Shown one piece after another: positions 58,952 through 64,000 of a stretch of 64,000 bases of DNA (positions within the stretch are counted from its first letter, which is position 1; each line of letters begins with the position of its first letter). The DNA comes from Chelativorans alearensis (GTDB lineage: Bacteria > Pseudomonadota > Alphaproteobacteria > Rhizobiales > Rhizobiaceae). The translations under genes and the position numbers were made by a program. The notes beneath the pieces were generated by a model, which was not told the origin of the DNA, ran no database searches, and saw only the letters and a list, made by a program, of their open reading frames with translations. The stretch covers positions 1 through 64,000 of the forward strand of contig NZ_WQNI01000020.1 in NCBI RefSeq assembly GCF_010993735.1, given 5' to 3'.

Positions 58952-59728
58952 TTGGACACGCTGGCCAGCCTCCTGCCGGAGGGTCTCGGCGCCGCGGCGG
59001 GGCTCGTTCTCGTCATTGCCAGCTTCTTCACCTCGGCGCTGACCGCCGTCTTCGGGATCGGCGGCGGGGTTGCGATGCTGGCGCTGCTCGGCCTCTTCAT
59101 CCCCGTCGCAGCCCTCATCCCCGTGCATGGACTGGTCCAGCTCGGCTCGAACACCGGGCGGGCTTGGCACCAGCGGGCACATATCGTGCGCGGCATTGCG
59201 GCACCCTTTATCGCGGGAAGCGTGGTGGGTGCCGTCGTCGGCACCTTTTTCGTCGTTCAGCTTCCCGATGCCGTGCTGAAGCTTGCGCTCGGCCTCTTCG
59301 TGATAACCGTCACCTGGGCGAAGATACCGGGCGCGGCCAGGATCGGCCGCGCGGGGCTTGTGGCGGGCAGTGCGCTGCTGGCGCTCCTGAGCATGTTCTT
59401 CGGCGCCACGGGGCCGCTGTTTGCCGCCGCCTTCTCGCAGATCATCACCGACGACCGCAAGGCGCTGATCGCCACCCAGGCGGCCGGTATGACGATCCAG
59501 CACGCTCTCAAAGTGGTGGCCTTCTCGGTCGCCGGCTTCGCCTTCGCGCAGTGGCTGCCCTTCATCGTCGTGATGATCGCCTCGGGCTACCTCGGCACCC
59601 TTTACGGCACCCGGCTCCTGGAGAAGTTCCCCGAGGAAAGCTTCCGCCGCTGGTTCCGCATCGGCCTCACCTTGCTGGCGCTGGACCTCGTGCGGCGGGG
59701 AATAACGGGGCTTATCCCACCCCTTTGA
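58952..59728 (+). CDS. TauE/SafE family membrane exporter
   Basis: A 258-residue inner-membrane protein with about eight hydrophobic helices. The N-terminal half has FFTSALTAVFGIGGGVAML and PVHGLVQLGSNTGRAWHQR; the second half has MFFGATGPLFAAAFSQIITD. This is the TauE/SafE (PF01925) pattern of sulfite or organosulfonate exporters. The start is probably TTG 58952, preceded by GAGGCGGGGG. It begins 9 bases after the NDUFA9-like gene, so co-transcription is likely. Substrate unknown. Confidence 0.88.
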   Translation: MDTLASLLPEGLGAAAGLVLVIASFFTSALTAVFGIGGGVAMLALLGLFIPVAALIPVHGLVQLGSNTGRAWHQRAHIVRGIAAPFIAGSVVGAVVGTFFVVQLPDAVLKLALGLFVITVTWAKIPGAARIGRAGLVAGSALLALLSMFFGATGPLFAAAFSQIITDDRKALIATQAAGMTIQHALKVVAFSVAGFAFAQWLPFIVVMIASGYLGTLYGTRLLEKFPEESFRRWFRIGLTLLALDLVRRGITGLIPPL

Positions 59729-59744
59729 TGGGATTCCCGGGCGC

Positions 59745-60959
59745 TCAGCCGAATTCGCGCACGGCGACGACGGCGTTGGTGCCGCCGAAGGCGAAGCCAT
59801 TGCTGATGGCGGCGCGCACGGGGCGCCGTCGCGGCTCGTTGGGGGTCACGTCGAGATCGCATTCGGGATCCGGCGCGCTGTAGTTGGCGGTCGGCGGCAC
59901 GAGGCCCTCGCGCACGGCGTTGACGCAGGCGATCAGCTCGATCGCGCCGGACGCGCCGAGGCAGTGGCCATGCATGGATTTGGTCGAGGAGACGGAGAGC
60001 TTTTGCGCGTGGGCGCCGAAGACGCGCTTGATCGCTTCGGTTTCCAGCCGGTCATTGGCCTTCGTTCCGGTGCCGTGAGCGTTGATGTAATCGACCTCTT
60101 CCGCTGCCAGCTCTGCCTCGGCAAGGCACGCCTGCATCGCCCGCATCGGCCCTTCGACGGTCGGCGCGACGATATCGGAAGCGTCGGCCGACATGCCGAC
60201 GCCGGCGAGTTCGGCGAGGATCGGCGCACCCCGCGCCCGCGCGTGGTCAAGCGTCTCCAGAACGACGATGCCGGCGCCTTCGCCAAGCACCAGCCCCTTC
60301 CGGCCGTCCGCGAAGGGCCGGCAGGTGTCCGGCGCCAATACGCGCAGGGCCTCCCACCCTTTCATGACGCCATAGACCAGCGGCGCATCCGCACCGCCGG
60401 CCAGCATGACGTCGGCGCGGCCGAGGCGAAGCTGGTCCACCGCCGCGGCGATGGCATGATTGGAGGACGCACAGGCAGAGGTGACGCCGAAGACGGGCCC
60501 GGTAAGCCCATGCACCATCGACACCTGGCCGGCCGCTGCGCCCGGCATGACGCGCGGCACGGTGAAGATGTCGGTGCGGCTTTTACCCTCCAGCAGGATG
60601 GCGCGGTAGCTCGCCTCGATGGAATGCCAGCCGCACACGCCGACACCGACGACAGCGCCGACGCGATGAGCGTTCCCGCCATCGACCGTCAGCGTCGACT
60701 GCGCAAGAGCTTCTTTCGCGGCGATAACCGCCAGCAGGCTGAAGCGGTCCATGGTCACTAGGCGCTTGTGCTCGATGCCGTGCTCCGGCAGCGCCTTGAT
60801 CTCGGCGCCGATCTTGATCTTCACCTCGTACAGGTCGGCCTTCTCTATCGGGCCTATCGCCGCACGCCCCTTGCGCATCGATTGCCATATGGCGCCGGCA
60901 TCCGTGCCCAGCGAGCAGATGCCGCCGAGCCCGGTTATGACGATGCGCGGCATTGGCAT
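59745..60959 (-). CDS. Beta-ketoacyl-ACP synthase, NodE-like
   Basis: A 404-residue KAS II-type condensing enzyme. The catalytic triad is Cys163 ([12 protein letters not shown]), His295 (NAHGTGTK) and His332 ([11 protein letters not shown]); the C-terminal [12 protein letters not shown] completes the thiolase fold. It extends an acyl chain by malonyl condensation on a carrier protein. It is encoded 2 bases after a NodF-like acyl carrier protein, as nodF-nodE are in nodulating rhizobia, but no other nod gene is present. More likely it makes a specialised lipid in a free-living context. Confidence 0.9.
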   Translation of the reverse strand: MPMPRIVITGLGGICSLGTDAGAIWQSMRKGRAAIGPIEKADLYEVKIKIGAEIKALPEHGIEHKRLVTMDRFSLLAVIAAKEALAQSTLTVDGGNAHRVGAVVGVGVCGWHSIEASYRAILLEGKSRTDIFTVPRVMPGAAAGQVSMVHGLTGPVFGVTSACASSNHAIAAAVDQLRLGRADVMLAGGADAPLVYGVMKGWEALRVLAPDTCRPFADGRKGLVLGEGAGIVVLETLDHARARGAPILAELAGVGMSADASDIVAPTVEGPMRAMQACLAEAELAAEEVDYINAHGTGTKANDRLETEAIKRVFGAHAQKLSVSSTKSMHGHCLGASGAIELIACVNAVREGLVPPTANYSAPDPECDLDVTPNEPRRRPVRAAISNGFAFGGTNAVVAVREFG

Positions 60960-60961
60960 GA

Positions 60962-61237
60962 TCAGGATTTGGTAGCCACCAGCGCCCGCACGGCCGCCAC
61001 GATATCGCTTACCGTGCTGAGGTTCTCCCAGGCATCGGCCGTGTTCATGTCGACCTCGATGCCGAACTCCTCCTCCAGATCGAAGATGATCTCCGTCAAC
61101 TCCAGCGAATGGATGCCGAGGTCATTGAGCGGGGTGGCAAGGGTGATGCCGGAGGTATCGCCCTCGGCATGAGCCTTGATCTTGGCGAGAATGCTCTCGC
61201 CCAAGGCGTCCCGTTGCTGCTGGTCCGACACGTCCAT
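60962..61237 (-). CDS. Acyl carrier protein, NodF-like
   Basis: A 91-residue acyl carrier. The attachment serine is Ser44 in [11 protein letters not shown], but the normal DSL motif is HSL (His43 for Asp). The region [20 protein letters not shown] closely resembles the corresponding part of NodF. The conserved Asp normally binds Mg2+ for the phosphopantetheinyl transferase, so its loss could alter which transferase or synthase is used. First gene of a two-gene unit with the KAS. Confidence 0.88.
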   Translation of the reverse strand: MDVSDQQQRDALGESILAKIKAHAEGDTSGITLATPLNDLGIHSLELTEIIFDLEEEFGIEVDMNTADAWENLSTVSDIVAAVRALVATKS

Positions 61238-61271
61238 TGGGTCTCCCCTCCAAGGGTTTAGACGTCACCCG

Positions 61272-61297
61272 CCCCTCTCACGCGAATCGGTGAGGGG
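61272..61297. other. Hairpin upstream of the ACP gene
   Basis: CCCCTCTCAC and GGTGAGGGG pair with one bulge around a short loop. It lies between the ACP start and the end of the next minus-strand gene, so it could end that gene's transcript. No clear T-tract follows. Confidence 0.4.
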
Positions 61298-61354
61298 ATT
61301 CAGTCTTCGCCCTTCTGCCGAATAAGACCCCAATCCAGGCGGAGCGACAAGCCC

Positions 61355-61855
61355 CTATCGCTCGGGTCCATTAACGAAGATGGTTACGACGTCATTGTCG
61401 CCGAATTCCACCGCGACAATGTCGCGTAGCATGATCGAGCGTGAATCGACAGCGTGGTAGAACATCGCGCTGCCTTCGATCGATTCCTGCAGCGCCACTA
61501 TATCTTCCCTGCGCTCGTCGATCGCCTCGCCAATCGGCCCGTTCGCCGTATCCTCGGGCAGGAACACGATCTCGAGCGTGTTAAGGTTGAAGGCCTTGCG
61601 CACGCTCTCGGCGCTCGCAAGCGTGTTGTCGATCGCCGCCACGACGCGTTCGGCTTGCTCCTCGTTCGCCGCTTCCTCCGTTTTCACGTCGGAACCGACG
61701 ATGGCGTCGATTGATTCTTCGCTCTCGAGGCCCTGGGCAAGCAGCGGCGGATTGGCGAGCGGCGCGATCAGGAACATCAGCGCCACCAGGAACGGCAGTG
61801 CCCTTTCCAAGGGTGTCGCAGAGGCCGCGGGACCGGCTATTTCCATAACATGCAT
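61355..61855 (-). CDS. Secreted or anchored protein of unknown function
   Basis: A 166-residue protein with one hydrophobic segment (ALPFLVALMFLIAPLANPPLL, residues about 20-40), then an acidic, Ala/Glu-rich region (EEAANEEQAERVVAAIDNTL) and a C-terminal beta-like part (MLRDIVAVEFGDNDVVTIFV). It may be a signal peptide or a single membrane anchor. AAGGAG precedes the ATG at 61855. No known domain is recognised; it is not obviously related to its neighbours. Confidence 0.65.
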   Translation of the reverse strand: MHVMEIAGPAASATPLERALPFLVALMFLIAPLANPPLLAQGLESEESIDAIVGSDVKTEEAANEEQAERVVAAIDNTLASAESVRKAFNLNTLEIVFLPEDTANGPIGEAIDERREDIVALQESIEGSAMFYHAVDSRSIMLRDIVAVEFGDNDVVTIFVNGPER

Positions 61856-61962
61856 CAATTCGCTCCTTGCTGTTCAACGGCTAGCGCTCAAACCCGCAAC
61901 GCTTCGCATATGGGCTGCGTTCCACCACATGCAAAGGGCAGGCCTTGATCCCATTCCACCGA

Positions 61963-62574
61963 TCACAAGACCATGTCAGCCTTGCGGCGCCGGCTCATCA
62001 CCCGGTCGGCATTCGGCAGGTCGTTCGTCTCCACCCAGCGACGGGCGGCCTCGGCGGCGCGGCCATGGCCATGCCAGCGGGCGAGGAGACGGCGTTCGAG
62101 CTCGGCGCGCGGCACGTCCAGATAGACCGTAAAATCGAACAGCCCCGTCAGTTCCGCCCATGGCCGCTCGTCGAGCAGCAGATAGTTCCCCTCCACCAGG
62201 ATTATGCGCGTATCCGCCTCGACAACCGCCGCGGCAGCGCGCGAAAGCTCCATGTTACGGTCGAAGAGCGGAATGGCAACCTCCGGCTCGCACGCCCGGA
62301 TGCGCTTCAGGAGCGCGTGAAGGCCGGCGAAATCGAACGTTTCCGGCGCCCCCTTGCGGCTGGCAAGGCCGCGCGCCTTCAAAACCGCGTTGTCATAGTG
62401 AAAGCCGTCCATCGGCACCACGGCCGCCGTCGCACCACGCTTGTGAAGCGCCTCGGCGACGGTGGCGGCCAGGGTGGACTTGCCCGATCCCGGCGGCCCA
62501 GCGATGGCGACCATGAGGCGCGGCGTGGCTTCCGCGCGCGCCAGGATAGCGTCTATGAGGCTGGCGTTGTCCAT
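61963..62574 (-). CDS. PRK/uridine kinase-like P-loop kinase (YggC/FrcK-like)
   Basis: A 203-residue kinase. Walker A is AGPPGSGKST (residues about 25-34); VPMDGFHYDN, then PLFDRNMELSR and ILVEGNYLLLDERPW, are typical of the nucleoside/pantothenate-type kinases that include E. coli YggC and rhizobial FrcK. Substrate is probably a sugar or nucleoside. It follows the D-lyxose isomerase gene by 13 bases on the same strand, suggesting the two handle the same pentose or hexose. Confidence 0.88.
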   Translation of the reverse strand: MDNASLIDAILARAEATPRLMVAIAGPPGSGKSTLAATVAEALHKRGATAAVVPMDGFHYDNAVLKARGLASRKGAPETFDFAGLHALLKRIRACEPEVAIPLFDRNMELSRAAAAVVEADTRIILVEGNYLLLDERPWAELTGLFDFTVYLDVPRAELERRLLARWHGHGRAAEAARRWVETNDLPNADRVMSRRRKADMVL

Positions 62575-62587
62575 GCCGCCGGGCCGC

Positions 62588-63277
62588 TCAGGCGCCTAGC
62601 CACTTCGGATAGTCGGAGACGAGCAGGCGGTATGGCTCCTCGTCCTCCTCGATCTCGGAAAAGCGATCGATGGGCTCGGCGAAGATGTTGTCGGTGAGGT
62701 CGTCGTTGACCGTCGAGACCTCGCCGATGAGGACATCCGAGCCCTCGCCCCAGAACTCGTGCCACACGCCTGGCAGCAGCGTCACGCTCTCGCCGGGGGA
62801 AAGACGCAGGATCCCGCCGGCATCGAAGTGGCGGACGATACCGTCCGTGGGGACTGAAACAGGTGCTTTCCTGTCGATCGTGCCGTCCGCTTCGGATGCG
62901 TAGAGCTGGATGCACAGCGTGCCGCCGCCGCGATTGATGATGTCCTCGGCCTTCACCACGTGGCGGTGCATGGGCGAGATCTGGTCGCGCCGGGAGATCA
63001 TGATCTTTTCCGCGTAAAGCATGCCGCGCCCCTCCTTAAGGGCCGCCGCGTCGCCGTTGCGCACGGTGAAGAGGAAAAGGCCCTTGTTGGTAAAATCGCC
63101 GACGCCGTAGTCGGTGATATCCCAGCCGAGCCTGGCGTCGACGATGCCGCCGATCTCGGCGCGGCGCGCCTTCATGTCGTCCGGCGTCCAGTCGGCGAAG
63201 GGCGGCAGGGCGTAGCCGAAAGAGCGAATGAAGCCGGCGCCCTCGCGCAGGATGTCGTTGACCCTGGACCGTTTCAT
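62588..63277 (-). CDS. D-lyxose/D-mannose ketol-isomerase
   Basis: A 229-residue cupin isomerase interconverting D-lyxose and D-xylulose, and often D-mannose and D-fructose. Metal ligands are His104, His106 and Glu111 in MHRHVVKAEDIINRGGG, and His173 in VWHEFWG. Length and the N-terminal MKRSRVNDIL match the family. GAGGAGG precedes the ATG at 63277, and the 27 residues in frame before it are discarded. With the kinase downstream this could form a short catabolic unit. Confidence 0.9.
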   Translation of the reverse strand: MKRSRVNDILREGAGFIRSFGYALPPFADWTPDDMKARRAEIGGIVDARLGWDITDYGVGDFTNKGLFLFTVRNGDAAALKEGRGMLYAEKIMISRRDQISPMHRHVVKAEDIINRGGGTLCIQLYASEADGTIDRKAPVSVPTDGIVRHFDAGGILRLSPGESVTLLPGVWHEFWGEGSDVLIGEVSTVNDDLTDNIFAEPIDRFSEIEEDEEPYRLLVSDYPKWLGA

Positions 63278-63373
63278 CGCAAACTCCTCCTCGCGCGGAT
63301 ATCGACTGTCGATGCGCGTGGTACAGGAAGCGGGCGCTGCCGCCAAGCCCACGCGCATGGAGCACCCTCGGCC

Positions 63374-63610
63374 TCAGAAGGCCTTGAAGGTCAGCGTGGT
63401 GAGCGAGCGGACGATGCCGGGCGTATCGGCGATGTTCTCGTTGATGAATTTGCCGATGTCCACGCCGTCCTCGATATAGACCTTGAGCAGGAGGTCGTAC
63501 TCGCCGCTGGTGGAATAGAGCTCGGAGGCGATTTCGCGCCTGTAGAGCTCGTCGGCCACCGCGTAAGTCTTGCCTGGCTCGCAACGCAACTGAACGAAGA
63601 CGGGTCTCAT
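63374..63610 (-). CDS. Stand-alone AsnC/Lrp ligand-binding domain protein
   Basis: A 78-residue protein corresponding only to the C-terminal RAM domain of Lrp/AsnC regulators: FVQLRCEPGKTYAVADELY, ASELYSTSGEYDLLLKVYI and ENIADTPGIVRSLTTLTF. There is no helix-turn-helix, so it cannot bind DNA in the usual way. It may assemble with full-length Lrp-type proteins or bind small ligands. It is divergent from a Fur-family gene and upstream of the isomerase-kinase pair. Confidence 0.9.
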   Translation of the reverse strand: MRPVFVQLRCEPGKTYAVADELYRREIASELYSTSGEYDLLLKVYIEDGVDIGKFINENIADTPGIVRSLTTLTFKAF

Positions 63611-63750
63611 GATGTCCTTCCGACGGGCTTGGCTCCTCGAGTGAAGCGAAAGTCGGCCTATCCCGCGGCTCTGTCAACCGGTCCAATCCGCTGTTGGCAC
63701 GGCACGGTGCGGCCTTTGCAACGTGCACTTTCTGAAGCATAGTCCCGGCC

Positions 63751-64000
63751 ATGGCCGAAGCAGTGCAAAACAAGGATTACGAGGAAAGGCTGCGCCGCGC
63801 CGGGGTGCGAATCACCCGGCCGCGGCAGGTTATCCTGCGCATCCTCTCGGAGACGGAGGATCACCCGGACGCGATGGAGATCTTCAATCGCGCCGCGCAG
63901 GTCGACCCCAGCATCTCGCTGTCGACCGTCTACCGCACGATGAAGCTTCTGGAGGAGATGGGGGCGATCCACCGCCATGCCTTCGAGGGCGGGCGCTCGC
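63751..64000 (+). CDS. Fur-family transcriptional regulator, N-terminal part
   Basis: The first 83 residues of a Fur-type protein, cut by the window edge. The winged helix is clear: [52 protein letters not shown] and [10 protein letters not shown]. The wording SLSTVYR...GAI.RH resembles Fur/Mur proteins more than Irr or Zur, but the metal-binding part is outside the window. In rhizobia the Fur homologue often senses manganese (Mur). Confidence 0.9.
   Translation, partial: MAEAVQNKDYEERLRRAGVRITRPRQVILRILSETEDHPDAMEIFNRAAQVDPSISLSTVYRTMKLLEEMGAIHRHAFEGGRS

Noticed and set aside
57839-59800. Long minus-strand open frame (653 codons)
   Set aside because: It lies opposite the NDUFA9-like and TauE/SafE genes, has no recognisable domain and is rich in Arg, Gly, His and Asp, as expected for antisense of GC-rich genes.
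59745-61237. Part of a symbiotic nodulation island
   Set aside because: Only NodE/NodF-like genes are present, with no nodABC, nif genes, integrase or nod box, and neighbours are chromosomal core genes.

Overview
This 64 kb window reads as an ordinary chromosomal segment of an alphaproteobacterium of the order Hyphomicrobiales (Rhizobiales), most like the Mesorhizobium/Chelativorans/Nitratireductor side of that order. The basis is high GC, the trpA-accD-folC and addB-addA-trxA gene orders, an AccD without zinc-ribbon cysteines, a TIGR02300 acidic protein, a class II AroA followed by cmk and rpsA, an mbfA gene behind a near-perfect Irr box, a NodE/NodF-like synthase/ACP pair, and rhizobial-style palindromic intergenic repeats. 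The genus is an inference. No rRNA, CRISPR array, integrase, transposase or prophage was seen.

Layout. 1-2.5 kb: end of trpA, accD and folC on the plus strand. 2.6-12.2 kb: a tight minus-strand run gst-queG-nucleotidyltransferase-addB-addA-trxA. 12.3-18.3 kb: uppP, then a four-gene periplasmic iron operon (imelysin, dihaem DUF1111, second imelysin, DUF1513). 18.3-22.5 kb: a pepA-like-marR-nlpC run, a divergent TPR lipoprotein, a badly decayed PHP-UvrD helicase pseudogene and a palindromic repeat. 22.5-28.4 kb: ubiE-ubiB, a 1-Cys peroxiredoxin, prfC and dut. 28.5-33.1 kb: a PEP-mutase/isocitrate-lyase family enzyme and a TAXI-type TRAP transporter with its DUF1850 partner. 33.1-36.2 kb: repeats, an ArsR regulator, DUF1127, NIPSNAP, an unknown anchored protein, tRNA-Ala(GGC) and TIGR02300. 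36.4-40.6 kb: aroA-cmk, a structured leader, rpsA and slyX.

40.8-48.2 kb: a translationally coupled nucleoside uptake and salvage unit (ABC ATPase, two permeases, cdd, purine nucleoside phosphorylase, deoA), then a retropepsin-like protease and upp. 48.4-49.9 kb: nested inverted repeats and an overlapping CYTH-CHAD pair. 50.0-54.0 kb: a CecR/YbiH-like TetR regulator with a 20-bp perfect palindrome at its start, coupled to a YbhG-YbhF-YbhS-like exporter and a DUF2283 gene; a heptamer-repeat hairpin lies inside this operon. 54.1-55.1 kb: mbfA. 55.3-64 kb: gyrB, an NDUFA9-like reductase, a TauE/SafE exporter, the NodE/NodF-like pair, a small secreted or anchored unknown, a sugar/nucleoside-type kinase with a D-lyxose isomerase, a stand-alone AsnC effector domain and the start of a Fur-family regulator.

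Iron recurs as a theme: the imelysin operon suggests uptake, mbfA is an iron exporter/ferritin under a predicted Irr box, and a Fur-family gene starts at the right edge. Most of the window is conserved housekeeping. The most unusual items are the PHP-UvrD relic, the NodFE-like pair whose carrier protein has HSL instead of DSL, the His-less second imelysin, the heptamer hairpin in the efflux operon and the structured region before rpsA.
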